Source of the DNA: Thermobifida fusca NBRC 14071 = JCM 3263
GTDB taxonomy: Bacteria; Actinomycetota; Actinomycetes; Streptosporangiales; Streptosporangiaceae
Reading direction: 5' to 3'
DNA: 64,000 bases
NCBI RefSeq assembly: GCF_001592045.1
Contig: NZ_BCWB01000021.1
Span: forward strand, 31,294 to 95,293
Positions 16,743 to 25,249 of the stretch are shown here, piece after piece. The position numbers and the translations under genes were made by a program. The notes below the pieces were generated by a model. That model had not been told where the DNA came from and searched no databases. It saw nothing but the letters and a program-made list of their open reading frames with translations. Each line of letters opens with the position of its first letter. Within the stretch, counting starts at the first letter, position 1.

Positions 16743-16765
16743 TTTTCTGGAATGATTCCAGAAAA
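16743..16765. promoter_or_regulatory. Perfect palindrome upstream of catalase (Fur/PerR-like operator candidate)
   Basis: TTTTCTGGAA and TTCCAGAAAA are separated by TGA, a perfect 10-3-10 inverted repeat, which is rare in DNA of this GC content. The core GGAATGATTCC looks like the T-G-A-A-T-n-A-T-T-C-A arrangement of Fur/PerR/CatR-family boxes. It lies about 190 bases upstream of the catalase start and probably mediates peroxide- or metal-dependent repression. No fur-type gene is adjacent. Confidence 0.6.
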
Positions 16766-16951
16766 GATATGTTGGGAAGAGGTGGGCGCCTCCCTCCGGG
16801 GAAGTGTCGGGTTGGCCCCGCACATTGGCCCAGCCGACTCTCGTCCGCTGAGGTGAGCCCCACCACGCGGGCACTGTCGCGCCACACCGGAACTTCCGGG
16901 CCGGCGCCGTCCCGATCTCTACCAGCCATATCCACGATCAAGGAGACCGAC

Positions 16952-18436
16952 TTGACCGAGACCAACGAGGCACTGTCCACTGCGAGCAACGCCACGGGCT
17001 CCACGCTCGACTCTGGTGCGCCTGCGGCTAGCGACCGCAACTCGCTGAGCGTGGGCAGCAACGGCCCGCTGCTGCTGCACGACGTACGGCTCGTTGAGAC
17101 GCTCGCCCACTTCAACCGTGAGCGGGTCCCCGAGCGCAACCCGCACGCCAAGGGCGCCGGTGCCTTCGGTGTCTTCGAAACCACGGAGGACGTCTCCCAG
17201 TACACCAAGGCTGCCCTGTTCCAGAAGGGTGCCCGTACCGAGATGCTCGCCCGGTTCTCCACGGTCGCTGGTGAGCAGGGCTCCCCGGACACCTGGCGGG
17301 ACGTGCGCGGTTTCGCTCTGAAGTTCTACACCTCTGAGGGCAACTACGACCTGGTCGGCAACAACACGCCGATCTTCTTCGTCCGCGACCCGATGAAGTT
17401 CCCGCACTTCATCCGCTCCCAGAAGCGGATGCCGGACACGGGTCTGCGCGACAACAACATGCAGTGGGACTTCTGGACCCTCAACCCGGAGACCGCCCAC
17501 CAGGTCACCTACCTCATGGGTGACCGCGGCCTGCCGCGGACCTGGCGCCACATGAACGGCTACGGTTCGCACACCTACATGTGGATCAACGCCAAGGGCG
17601 AGAAGTTCTGGGTCAAGTACCACTTCAAAACCGACCAGGGCATCGAGAACATGACCAACGAGGAAGCCGAGCGTCTCGCCGGTGTGGACGCCGACTTCCA
17701 CCGTCGTGACCTGGTCGAGGCCATCGAACGCGGGGACTACCCGAGCTGGACCCTCTACGTGCAGGTCATGCCGTACGAGGACGCCAAGACCTACCGGTTC
17801 AACCCGTTCGACCTGACCAAGGTCTGGCCGCACAGCGACTACCCGCTCATCAAGGTCGGCAAGATGACCTTGAACCGCAACCCGGAGAACTTCTTCGCCG
17901 AGATCGAGCAGGCCGCGTTCGCGCCGTCGAACCTGGTCCCGGGTATCGGCGTCTCCCCGGACAAGATGCTGCTGGGCCGCGTCTTCGCCTACGCGGACGC
18001 CCACCGGGCCCGGATCGGCACCAACTACTTCCAGCTGCCGGTGAACAAGCCGCGGGTGAAGGTCAACTCCTACACCTTCGACGGGCACATGACCTACGAG
18101 CACTCCGGCAAGGCCCCGGTGTACGCGCCCAACTCCTACGGCCGTCCCTGGTCTGACCAGACCGGCCCGGTCGAGGACAGCTGGGAGGCCGACGGCGAGC
18201 TGGTGCGCAGCGCCTACGAGCTGCACGCTGAGGACGACGACTTCTCGCAGGCCGGCACCCTGGTCCGCGAGGTCTTCGACGACGCCCAGCGGGACCGGCT
18301 CGTGGAGACGGTCGCCGACCACCTGTCCAAGGGTGTCGTCGAGCCGGTGCTCTCCCGGGCCTTCCAGTACTGGAAGAACATCGACGAGACCATCGGCGAG
18401 CGGATCGAGAAGCGGTACCACGAGATCGCTCGGTGA
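16952..18436 (+). CDS. katA: Monofunctional heme catalase (clade 3 type)
   Basis: Enzyme of 494 aa that dismutates hydrogen peroxide to water and oxygen. The distal His65 lies in [20 protein letters not shown], the distal Asn138 in [19 protein letters not shown], and the proximal heme-ligand Tyr in [25 protein letters not shown]-site and wrapping-domain regions and a C-terminal helical segment complete a small-subunit catalase. I choose TTG 16952 because AAGGAG lies six bases upstream and the preceding in-frame residues (to 16769) show no catalase similarity. The gene is followed by a terminator at 18478. The palindrome at 16743 suggests redox or metal control. Confidence 0.94.
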   Translation: MTETNEALSTASNATGSTLDSGAPAASDRNSLSVGSNGPLLLHDVRLVETLAHFNRERVPERNPHAKGAGAFGVFETTEDVSQYTKAALFQKGARTEMLARFSTVAGEQGSPDTWRDVRGFALKFYTSEGNYDLVGNNTPIFFVRDPMKFPHFIRSQKRMPDTGLRDNNMQWDFWTLNPETAHQVTYLMGDRGLPRTWRHMNGYGSHTYMWINAKGEKFWVKYHFKTDQGIENMTNEEAERLAGVDADFHRRDLVEAIERGDYPSWTLYVQVMPYEDAKTYRFNPFDLTKVWPHSDYPLIKVGKMTLNRNPENFFAEIEQAAFAPSNLVPGIGVSPDKMLLGRVFAYADAHRARIGTNYFQLPVNKPRVKVNSYTFDGHMTYEHSGKAPVYAPNSYGRPWSDQTGPVEDSWEADGELVRSAYELHAEDDDFSQAGTLVREVFDDAQRDRLVETVADHLSKGVVEPVLSRAFQYWKNIDETIGERIEKRYHEIAR

Positions 18437-18477
18437 TACGCTGCTGACCAGGTGACCAGCACAGGTCAGTAGTTTCC

Positions 18478-18515
18478 GCGGTGGTGCGGGCCCCTCCCCC
18501 GTGCCACCGCTTTTC
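18478..18515 (+). terminator. Terminator after catalase
   Basis: GCGGTGG (18478-18484) pairs with CCACCGC (18504-18510) around a GC-rich loop that can pair further, and TTTTCTTG follows. It lies 42 bases past the stop codon. Confidence 0.7.
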
Positions 18516-18579
18516 TTGTTCCGGCTCCAAGGGCTCTGTTTCCCGCGGAGCGGGCATGGTCTGCGGCTGCCCGGCAGGG

Positions 18580-19050
18580 TCACTCCCCCAGAGGGCTGGT
18601 GGGCGCTTTCCGTTTCGGCAGGATGCTGATCGTGCCCGACTCCTCCAAAATGGCGTAGTCGATCTGCTCCATCCGCGAAATCCCCTGGCTGCTGCGGGCG
18701 ACTTCGAGGATCTCGCTTTCGTCGATGTGGTTCCTGGCCAACTGCTCGGCCAGCACCTTCCCCTGGGCGACGAGCACCACCGGCACACTCTGCGTCAGCC
18801 GGGCGAACCAGGGGAACCGCCACCTCAGAAAGTCGGCGGTGCGTCCCACGGCGACCAGGGTGAGGATCGCCAGGGCGGCGTTGGTGACCGAATAGTCGTT
18901 GCCGAGCAGTGCCTGCTGGGTGGCTTCGGAAATCACCAACAGCAGGAGCAGATCGAATGTGGTGAGCTGCGCCATGCTGCGTTTCCCGGCGAGCCGGAAG
19001 ACCACCACCAGAATGACGTAGATCGCGACCGCACGCAGCACCGAGTCCAC
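18580..19050 (-). CDS. DUF421 (YetF/YrbG-like) membrane protein
   Basis: Protein of 156 aa. An N-terminal membrane part has about three helices (VLRAVAIYVILVVVFRL, then FDLLLLLVISEATQQALL with the conserved R-x-x-G-K-R-S-M-A-Q-L-T-x-F-D motif just before). A soluble C-terminal DUF421 domain follows, ending LEESGTISILPKR. DUF421 proteins are widespread membrane proteins of uncertain function; some are linked to spore germination or envelope physiology. Start GTG 19050 has GGGAG seven bases upstream. It follows the partner gene at 19064 by 13 bases, so the two form an operon. Confidence 0.8.
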   Translation of the reverse strand: MDSVLRAVAIYVILVVVFRLAGKRSMAQLTTFDLLLLLVISEATQQALLGNDYSVTNAALAILTLVAVGRTADFLRWRFPWFARLTQSVPVVLVAQGKVLAEQLARNHIDESEILEVARSSQGISRMEQIDYAILEESGTISILPKRKAPTSPLGE

Positions 19051-19063
19051 AAGCTTCTCCCTC

Positions 19064-19567
19064 TTACGGGTAGATGAACTGCCACCACCGCGCTGGCACC
19101 GCCCCTTCGACACCGATCCGCGCCCAGTGCAGTCCGGAGTGCTCGGTGCGGAGGTCGAAGGTGACTTTCACCGGTTCCCCCTCGTGGGGGGCAGTGAACC
19201 GGTAGACCACCCGGTCGGCTCTGCTGGCCACGGCAGCCGGCACCGGAGTGATACCTTGAACCGTGACCGCTTCCAGGAACTCGTGGGACAGCCCGAGTGC
19301 GACCTCCCCCTCCCGCACCGCCCGGGGAGCAATGACGACCTTCAGGGTGGTGGAGGTGGCGACCCGCACAAACCGCTCGTAGTCGACCTGCACGGTCTGG
19401 TCGCTGCTTCCGGCACTGGCCCGGCTCAGCGGCCCTCCCCCGAACACACCCAGCAGCGCGAGGGCGAACAGGAGTGCGGCCAGCACCCACGCAATCCGCT
19501 CCACCCGCCATTCGAACCGTTGGGACGCCTCGCTGCTGGAAATCACCTCCTGCTCGCTGTCCCCCAT
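19064..19567 (-). CDS. Membrane-anchored protein of unknown function, partner of DUF421 gene
   Basis: Protein of 167 aa. A short charged cytoplasmic head (about 1-24) precedes one transmembrane helix (WVLAALLFALALLGVFGG, about 25-42). The rest is an extracytoplasmic domain with strand-like segments such as TLKVVIAPRAVREGEVALGL and DRVVYRFTAPHEGEPVKVTF. I do not recognise the family beyond similar membrane-anchored proteins paired with DUF421 in actinomycetes. Start ATG 19567 has GGGGAGGA directly upstream. It is the first gene of a two-gene operon with the DUF421 gene, which suggests a shared envelope role. Confidence 0.65.
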   Translation of the reverse strand: MGDSEQEVISSSEASQRFEWRVERIAWVLAALLFALALLGVFGGGPLSRASAGSSDQTVQVDYERFVRVATSTTLKVVIAPRAVREGEVALGLSHEFLEAVTVQGITPVPAAVASRADRVVYRFTAPHEGEPVKVTFDLRTEHSGLHWARIGVEGAVPARWWQFIYP

Positions 19568-19685
19568 TCCTCCCCTTCCCGCGCAGCCAGGGCAGCCCGG
19601 TATCGGCCGCCCCTGCCCGCCGCGTTCGCGGCCGCCCCGCCCCACCAGCGTCGCAGCGCACCGCAGTGAGACCCCTGGCACGGCG

Positions 19686-20453
19686 CTATCCCGCACCTAC
19701 CCGTTCCGCAAGGAAGTCCTCCCACGTCCTGCTGCCCGTGTCCGCTTCCGGTGCGGCAAGGTTGTCTCCCTGCCGGTAGGCACGGCCGATCTTCCCCGGG
19801 ATCGGCACTGAGAGCAAAGGCCGGTGCGCGCCGCGTTCCCGCAAGTAGCTGCGGATAAGGTCGCCTGTCGCATACACTCGCGGCCCGGCCAGGTCCGGGA
19901 CCCGCCCGGCAGGCCCGGCAGCAGCCAGGGCCACCAGCCGGGCAGCGACATCGCCTGCGTCGACAGGTTGCAGACGCAACCCACCGGGGACCGGCACGAC
20001 CGGCAGCCTCGCGAGGTTGCGGACCGCATCCAACACCAGGTCGTGGAACTGGGCGGCGCGCAGCGTCGTCCACGGCACACCGGAAGCAGCCACGATCTGC
20101 TCGGCACGGTGCTTCGTCCGGTAGAACCTGAGCGGCACCCGGTCCACTCCAATGATCGAGATGAACACCAGGTGGCGTACCCCGTGGTGTGCAGCAGCCC
20201 GAACAAGGGCCTGGGTTGCCGTGTCGTCGCCCCGAGGCGCCCCGGCCAGGTGCAGCACCGTGTCGACCCCGGCTACGGCGGGCGCCACCCCGATGTCGCG
20301 GCGCAGGTCGCCGACGACGTATTCGACACCGTCTGCGTCCGGATGCGGGTGGCGGCTGAGCACCCGCACCTTGCGGCCGGACTCGCGCAGCAGCGGCACG
20401 ACGTGCCGGCCGAGCGTTCCCGTGCCCCCGGTAACCAAAACAGGTGAAGTCAT
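19686..20453 (-). CDS. NAD(P)H-binding atypical SDR (NmrA-like)
   Basis: Cytosolic protein of 255 aa with a Rossmann fold. The dinucleotide motif VLVTGGTGTLGRHVVPLL lies at the N-terminus, then ADGVEYVVGDLRRD, VDTVLHLAG and LVFISIIGVDRVPLRFYRTKHRAEQIVAASGVPWTTLRAAQFHDLV, the pattern of NmrA/atypical SDR proteins without a classical YxxxK pair (YRTKHRAE may supply Tyr and Lys). It may reduce a small ketone or quinone or act as a redox sensor; the substrate is unknown. Start ATG 20453 has GGGAG six bases upstream. It is a single gene. Confidence 0.82.
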   Translation of the reverse strand: MTSPVLVTGGTGTLGRHVVPLLRESGRKVRVLSRHPHPDADGVEYVVGDLRRDIGVAPAVAGVDTVLHLAGAPRGDDTATQALVRAAAHHGVRHLVFISIIGVDRVPLRFYRTKHRAEQIVAASGVPWTTLRAAQFHDLVLDAVRNLARLPVVPVPGGLRLQPVDAGDVAARLVALAAAGPAGRVPDLAGPRVYATGDLIRSYLRERGAHRPLLSVPIPGKIGRAYRQGDNLAAPEADTGSRTWEDFLAERVGAG

Positions 20454-20700
20454 CGTTGTCTCCCCGTGGTCTTTGGGATCCGCTTCCCCCACTTGCGGGG
20501 AGCATGCGTTCCCGCACGGGACTCACCGTGCATCACTGGCAGGGCGGGACTGCGGTGCCACGGGCAGGGAAACGGCTCCCCGCTACGCGGGCGCGCCCGG
20601 TGGCCTGCTGTTTCCGGGCGCGCCCACCGTCGGCTGCCCGGGCCCGCTCATCCGGCCCGGGACTGTCCTCACCCGGCTGCTTCACCGAGGGGCGCGAATA

Positions 20701-21534
20701 TCATCCCCGCAGGAAGCCGAGCAGTGCACTGTTGACTTCCTCGGCGTGGGTCCAGTTGATCGCGTGCGGCCCGCCATCCACCACCATGTACTCCACTTCG
20801 CCGAGCAGGTCGGGCAGCCGGTCCGAGGTAGCGCTGATCGGCAGGATGCGGTCGGCTGAGCCGTGCATGACGAGCACGGGAACGTCGATGCGCGGCAGGT
20901 CGGGGCGGAAGTCGGTGAGCCAGGCCTGCACGCAGGCGTAGGTGGCGTATGCGGAGGAGGAAGCGGCGACGTTGAAGCTGTTCTGCCATGCTTCTTTGCT
21001 GATCCGCTTCCCGCCGAAGACGTCGACGTTGTAGAAGTTGTCGAGGAAGTTCTTGAAGTAGGCGAACCGGTCGTCGAGGATCGCCTCTTCGATCTTCTTG
21101 AACACTTCGGCGTCCACGCCCTGGGGGTTGTCGCCGGTTTTGAGAAGGAACGGCTGGAGTGCGCCAAGCAGCACAGCCTTGCTGACCCGGTCAGAACCGT
21201 AGCGGCTCAGATAGCGGACCACCTCACCGGTTCCCATGGAGAAGCCGACGAGGATGACGTCGGAGAGGCTCAGGTGGTCGATGAGAGCTTTCAGGTCGGC
21301 GGCAAACGTGTCGTAGTCGTAGCCGGTCGTGGTGTGGGTTGACCGGCCGAAGCCGCGCCGATCGTAGGTGATGACCCGGTAGCCCGCTTCGAGCAGTGCC
21401 CGCTCCTGCTTCTCCCAGGAGTGGCCGTTGAGCGGGTATCCGTGAATGAGGATGACCGGTTGCCCGCTGCCGTGGTCTTCGTAGTAGACCCCAATAGCGG
21501 AAGAGTTCTCTGTTCCCACGGTGACAAAAGACAT
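20701..21534 (-). CDS. Alpha/beta hydrolase (non-heme chloroperoxidase-like)
   Basis: Hydrolase of 277 aa of the cofactor-free haloperoxidase/esterase subfamily. The oxyanion motif is VILIHGYPLNGHSW, the nucleophile Ser lies in ILVGFSMGTGEVV, the acid is Asp in VLVMHGSADRILP, and the catalytic His is in VVDGGPHAINWTHAEEV. The intermediate segment YDRRGFGRS is also typical. It probably hydrolyses esters and may perform perhydrolysis with organic acids. The real substrate is unknown. ATG 21534 follows GAGCCGA. It is a single gene. Confidence 0.9.
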   Translation of the reverse strand: MSFVTVGTENSSAIGVYYEDHGSGQPVILIHGYPLNGHSWEKQERALLEAGYRVITYDRRGFGRSTHTTTGYDYDTFAADLKALIDHLSLSDVILVGFSMGTGEVVRYLSRYGSDRVSKAVLLGALQPFLLKTGDNPQGVDAEVFKKIEEAILDDRFAYFKNFLDNFYNVDVFGGKRISKEAWQNSFNVAASSSAYATYACVQAWLTDFRPDLPRIDVPVLVMHGSADRILPISATSDRLPDLLGEVEYMVVDGGPHAINWTHAEEVNSALLGFLRG

Positions 21535-22110
21535 ATCGGCTCGCCTTCTTCATTCATCAGACGGTCAAGGCAGTTGCACTCTGCTGGTCCGCCGTGGGGT
21601 AACTACCGGCCACATCCTTCCTTCAACTCTCCGACCGCGGATATTAGGAAGAATCGCCGTACTTTTGACGAAATCCCGGCGTGCCGCTCACCGGTTCTCT
21701 ACTGAGAGCTCTGCTCCCTGGTGCCAGGGAGGGGGCATGCCTGTCCGGGACGGGCATGGCCGGCACGCAGCGGGCGGCGACTGCTGCGTGCCCGTCCGTG
21801 CTGCTCCTTACCTTGCGCTGCCCCAGGTTTTCCGCCCTGCAGGGTCTCGCATCGGTTGCGGTACAGTTCTCCGACTCTTTGTTTCGGCTGCTCGGAGGGC
21901 TCTTCAGACCCGCAGCACCCGGGTACCGGGGAGGCGGTTCCCGTCGCTGAAAGACATCGGCAAGCAGAGACGGGGACCTGGATACGTGGACCGGCTCCGT
22001 ACGCACGGGCCGGCAGAGGGGAAGCCGCGCTGCCGCTCGCTGGCCCGGGCCCTGTCCGGGCCCGGGCACGGCACAGGTTTGGCCCCTTTCCTCCCTGGGA
22101 CGCGGCGACG
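21535..22110. other. Intergenic region with GC-rich hairpin
   Basis: Apart from the promoter side of the hydrolase gene and the hairpin at 22043-22067, I see no gene. Open frames here lack GC3 bias or recognisable motifs. Confidence 0.5.
22043..22067 (-). terminator. Perfect 10-bp GC hairpin downstream of the 22111-22833 gene
   Basis: GCCCGGGCCC and GGGCCCGGGC are separated by TGTCC. It lies 44 bases beyond the stop codon of the minus-strand gene. No T tract follows. Confidence 0.5.
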
Positions 22111-22833
22111 CTACTGGCCGGGGTGTGCGGTGAGGTTGAGGTGGGTTATCAGTCCTTGGTCGTTGAAGTCGGCCCTCACGTCGAATCCGGGTCCGGTGAG
22201 GATAAGACCGTTCCCGTCCGGGGTGGTCTGCTGCTGGAAGCCGCGCAGTGCGGCGTAGCTGGACAGGGCGCGCCTGTGGTTGGACAGGGGAAGATCGGCG
22301 AGCGCCTGCTGGATGACTCGCATGGTCCGCGCCGGCTCGGGGGCGGGGAGCATGAAATCGGGATGTTCCATGAGGAAAGCGACGCGGGTTCCTCCGCTGA
22401 CCTCACCGGTGTAGAAGGTCCAGCATCCGCTCAGGGCTTTGGCGGCCTCAGCGAACAGGAACGCGACCTGGACCGGGTGCTCCGGGTTCTTCGGTAGCTC
22501 CGCAAAGGGGATTTCGGCGCGGGTCAGCTCGGGGATGCCGAGCCGTTCACCGTGGGCGCGCAGCTCGGCGGAGAGGCGGGTCAGCTCTTCGGGGAAACCG
22601 CTGGGGTTGGCCCACGCCCACAACCATGACCGGGGGCCGGGGGCAGCGGTGCCTAGCAGGTGGAACCGTTCACAGACCAGGGTCTTCTCCGGGCCAATGA
22701 ATTCGAGCCGTGGTGCGCGCAGGTCAGCGTGCCAGTCGTGTTCGCCGAGCACGTCCACGAGGTGGAGCTGGTGTTCCAGGGAGAAGAGGGCGGCGTCGTC
22801 GATCAGGTCTGTCAGTGTCATCGGTGTGGGCAT
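22111..22833 (-). CDS. DUF6882-like cytosolic protein of unknown function
   Basis: Acidic protein of 240 aa, without signal peptide or membrane helices. The middle resembles the actinobacterial family with the pattern GTAAPGPRSWLWAWANPSGF, followed by ERLGIPELTRAEIPF and AFLFAEAAKALSGCWTFYTG, which I recall as DUF6882. Members have no known activity. The start is probably ATG 22833 (ATG 22821 also fits). Neither has a ribosome-binding site, so the mRNA may be leaderless. A GC-rich hairpin follows the gene. Neighbours do not suggest a role. Confidence 0.65.
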   Translation of the reverse strand: MPTPMTLTDLIDDAALFSLEHQLHLVDVLGEHDWHADLRAPRLEFIGPEKTLVCERFHLLGTAAPGPRSWLWAWANPSGFPEELTRLSAELRAHGERLGIPELTRAEIPFAELPKNPEHPVQVAFLFAEAAKALSGCWTFYTGEVSGGTRVAFLMEHPDFMLPAPEPARTMRVIQQALADLPLSNHRRALSSYAALRGFQQQTTPDGNGLILTGPGFDVRADFNDQGLITHLNLTAHPGQ

Positions 22834-23274
22834 GCTGGGGATGTTAGGGGGAGGTGGTGACACTTTCCGCCTCCGCCGCTGAGGCCTGCTCCCCCATGGT
22901 TGACCGACCCGTCACCGTGTCCTGTCGACTGTCCTCGGAGACCGGTGACCGCAGCTCCTGCGGTCTGCCGTGAGCCGGCCTCAGCAGGATCCCCGCACTG
23001 CACCGGTCGGTTCTGGAGCTGTCCAGGGCTGAGGAACCGTGGGCCGCTGCGCAGCTTTCCTGCGCGTTTCCGGAGCGGGGGCCGACTGTTCAGGTTGGCA
23101 CGGACTGGGTGAAGCAGTGGCGGCTGGGGGCGCGCCGCGGCAGCGGAGGCTTCAGCTCTTCCCGTAGGAATTCCTGAGCTCGGTGGGATGGCGGCACCGA
23201 CGAGGACAGCCATCCCACCAGCGTGGGACCGCGGTTGGAGCACGGCGTTACCCCGCCCTGGCCGGGACGGGGCG
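22834..23274. other. Intergenic region
   Basis: I see no gene or clear regulatory signal. It separates the DUF6882-like gene from the ATP-binding regulator gene on the same strand. Confidence 0.4.
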
Positions 23275-23718
23275 TCACCGGTTCCCCGCCTGATCCTCGG
23301 CGAGGCAGGGATCACCGTCCCAGCGCACGACGGAGTAGACGCCCTCCGTCCAAGGGCCCAGCGTGCCCCACCGGTGGGACCACTGGTCGACCAGGTAGAG
23401 GCCGCGTCCGTGTTCCCGGGACGGGTCGTCGGGTGTGACGACGTGCGGAACCGAGTCCCACTGGCGCGGTGGGAGGGTGTGCACTTCGATCCGCACTCCG
23501 TGCTCGTTCACGTCCACTCGGACGGTGAAGGAGTTTCCGGGGTCGCCAGAGCGGGTGTGCCGGAGGGCGTTGGTGGCGAGTTCAGACACGATCAACGCGG
23601 CCCGGTCAAGCACGTCTGCAGCGGTAGTGATCCACGGGCACGAGCGGACCACCTCGACCACAAAGCGGCGGGCGGCAGCCACGCTGTCGGGGGTTCCAGG
23701 TAAGGCGATAGAGGTCAT
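23275..23718 (-). CDS. Anti-sigma-type ATP-binding protein (HATPase_c_2, RsbW-like)
   Basis: Protein of 147 aa of the RsbW/SpoIIAB-like kinase fold. The N box is ALIVSELATNALRHT (about residues 43-57) and the G2 box is SREHGRGLYLVDQWSHRWG near the C-terminus. The segment that normally reads V-E-V-H-D (the adenine-contacting Asp) reads VEVHTLPP here, so the Asp appears replaced by Thr and ATP binding may be weak. In actinomycetes such proteins sit beside XRE-DUF5753/DUF397 genes, as here, and probably bind sigma factors or transcription regulators. ATG 23718 is chosen; GTG 23724 is possible. It is transcribed divergently from the XRE regulator. Confidence 0.8.
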   Translation of the reverse strand: MTSIALPGTPDSVAAARRFVVEVVRSCPWITTAADVLDRAALIVSELATNALRHTRSGDPGNSFTVRVDVNEHGVRIEVHTLPPRQWDSVPHVVTPDDPSREHGRGLYLVDQWSHRWGTLGPWTEGVYSVVRWDGDPCLAEDQAGNR

Positions 23719-24031
23719 GCTCACCAGGCCGCAGCCTTTCCACAGAAACACAGAAATGGACATTTAGGGCAATAAATAATGAACGAATCCCGTGTTTCGT
23801 GGAAAGAACGAAGTGGAGGGTGGCGCATAGGCTCTCTCCTCGCCGCTACTCGGGTTCAGTAGGTAAGTACTAACGGAGTGGATGTGATCGCTCCGGGTAC
23901 TGCCGCCTGGTCAGAGGCGGTTCAACACTCCAGCACCGAGCAACGGTTTTCCAGCCTTAGCGCTGTTCTTTGAATATTTATGAAGACCTAAACTGAATAG
24001 TTCTAGTCCGGTTCTAAGGAGTCATAGAACT
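23719..24031. promoter_or_regulatory. Divergent promoter region of the ATP-binding / XRE module
   Basis: This 313-base region has no gene. It carries the promoters of two divergent genes and is clearly richer in A and T near 23960-24010. It includes three GTTCTA-type hexamers at 24000-24030. Confidence 0.5.
24000..24030. promoter_or_regulatory. GTTCTA repeats overlapping the XRE ribosome-binding site
   Basis: GTTCTA occurs at 24000-24005 and 24011-24016, 11 bases (one helical turn) apart. Its inverse TAGAAC occurs at 24025-24030. The last two enclose AGGAGTCA, which contains the ribosome-binding site. It is a candidate autoregulatory operator for the XRE protein, or an mRNA hairpin hiding the ribosome-binding site. 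Confidence 0.45.
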
Positions 24032-24835
24032 GTGGTGAAACACCCTGCATGGTCCCGCTTCGGCGCCGAGGTCCGCCGGTTACGCGTCCAATCAGGGTAT
24101 TCACAAGCCCAGCTCGCCAGAGCGATCCCGCTCAGCCAGAGCATGCTCAGTGGTATCGAACTAGGTCGCAAAGGAGCCAAAAGGGATCATGCGGAGGCAC
24201 TGGACCGGGTTCTCAACACTGGTGGAAGGCTCGTCCGCCTTTGGGATTCCTTGAACTCTATCCCCGCTCACCCTTCGTGGTTTCAAAACGTCCTTGCCCT
24301 GGAACGCAAGGCGGTCGAAATCCGCGAGTATCAAATGGTCGTTTTGCCAGGTTTACTGCAAACCGAGGACTATGCACGATCTTTGATTCGCCCTGCTCAG
24401 CCATGGGCTAACGCCGAAAAAGTGGACGAGCTTGTTCACGCCCGCATGAGTAGACGTGAGATCCTGACTGCACCAGACCGACCGCTCTGCTGGTTTGTCG
24501 TGGATCAAGTCGTCATAGATCGTGTCACCGGTAGTCCAACGGTGATGAAAGAGCAATTGACATACCTTCTCAACCTGATCGAGGACCACACGATCAGGTT
24601 TCAAGTGTTCCCGCAAGAAATCCCCCTGCATCCTGGGCTGACAGGGCCGATCAGAATCATGTCCTTTGACGACCGCCCCACCATGGCCTATGTGGAACAC
24701 ACACTCGGTGGCCTGCTGACCGACCAACAGCAGGAGGTTCGCTACTGCTCAGCGATATTCTCAGCACTACAGTCCGAGGCGTTGTCTTCTCACGCCTCTG
24801 CGGACTACATCCGCAGAAGAAAGGACCAGCTATGA
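24032..24835 (+). CDS. XRE-family regulator with DUF5753 domain
   Basis: Protein of 267 aa. The N-terminal helix-turn-helix is GAEVRRLRVQSGYSQAQLAR followed by IPLSQSMLSGIELGRK (about 11-46). The C-terminal DUF5753 domain (about 80-262) includes EYQMVVLPGLLQTEDYARSL and LTYLLNLIEDHTIRFQVFP. This is the Scr1/WhiJ-like architecture abundant in actinomycetes, where each regulator is paired with a small DUF397 protein that it controls or binds; roles in development and stress are known for some. GTG 24032 follows AAGGAG by ten bases. The gene overlaps the DUF397 gene by four bases (ATGA), showing translational coupling. Base composition is visibly lower in GC than neighbouring genes, suggesting transfer. 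Confidence 0.9.
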   Translation: MVKHPAWSRFGAEVRRLRVQSGYSQAQLARAIPLSQSMLSGIELGRKGAKRDHAEALDRVLNTGGRLVRLWDSLNSIPAHPSWFQNVLALERKAVEIREYQMVVLPGLLQTEDYARSLIRPAQPWANAEKVDELVHARMSRREILTAPDRPLCWFVVDQVVIDRVTGSPTVMKEQLTYLLNLIEDHTIRFQVFPQEIPLHPGLTGPIRIMSFDDRPTMAYVEHTLGGLLTDQQQEVRYCSAIFSALQSEALSSHASADYIRRRKDQL

Positions 24836-25038
24836 ACTCTGGCTACACGGATCTCAGCAAACTCCGGTGGCACAAATCCAGCTACAGCAGCGGCAATGGT
24901 GGCAATTGCATCGAGGTGGCAGAAACCCCCACAACTATCCTCGTCCGCGACACTCAACACCGTAACCTTGGATACCTCGTTTTCCCTCTCACCGAATGGA
25001 CTCTTTTCCTCAGAAACCTCAAAAACGGTTTTTGTTAA
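24832..25038 (+). CDS. DUF397 protein
   Basis: Small protein of 68 aa with the defining DUF397 signature LRWHKSSYSSGNGGNCIEVA, followed by ILVRDTQ. DUF397 proteins act with XRE-DUF5753 regulators; in streptomycetes the pair behaves like a regulator and its antagonist. The start overlaps the stop of the upstream regulator (ATGA). The C-terminus EWTLFLRNLKNGFC is a short helix. The terminator at 25022 overlaps the last codons. Confidence 0.9.
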   Translation: MNSGYTDLSKLRWHKSSYSSGNGGNCIEVAETPTTILVRDTQHRNLGYLVFPLTEWTLFLRNLKNGFC

Positions 25039-25045
25039 CCGTTTT
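25022..25045 (+). terminator. Terminator of the XRE-DUF397 operon
   Basis: AAAACGGTT (25022-25030) pairs with AACCGTTTT (25037-25045) around a 6-base loop, giving an intrinsic terminator with its own T tract. It overlaps the DUF397 stop codon. Confidence 0.8.
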
Positions 25046-25249
25046 CTGCCATATTTCCGGGGTCGCGATCAGTGTGTAGCCGTGGCCCCGGTCCTCAGAC
25101 CCGGTTGGTACACCGGGCTCCCATCATGGGGTGGAGTGCCCTCGGGCAAGGCTTCGGACTCCCGGGCCTCATGGGGAAAGGACGTCACCCCTGGTCCCAG
25201 GCCGTCTCGGCATCGCGGTGCAGGCGCGACCTTATCGTCCGCCCACGTC

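Noticed and set aside
16919..18823. 634-codon open frame antisense to catalase
   Set aside because: It is the mirror of a strongly GC3-biased gene; it has no motif and the plus strand clearly encodes catalase.
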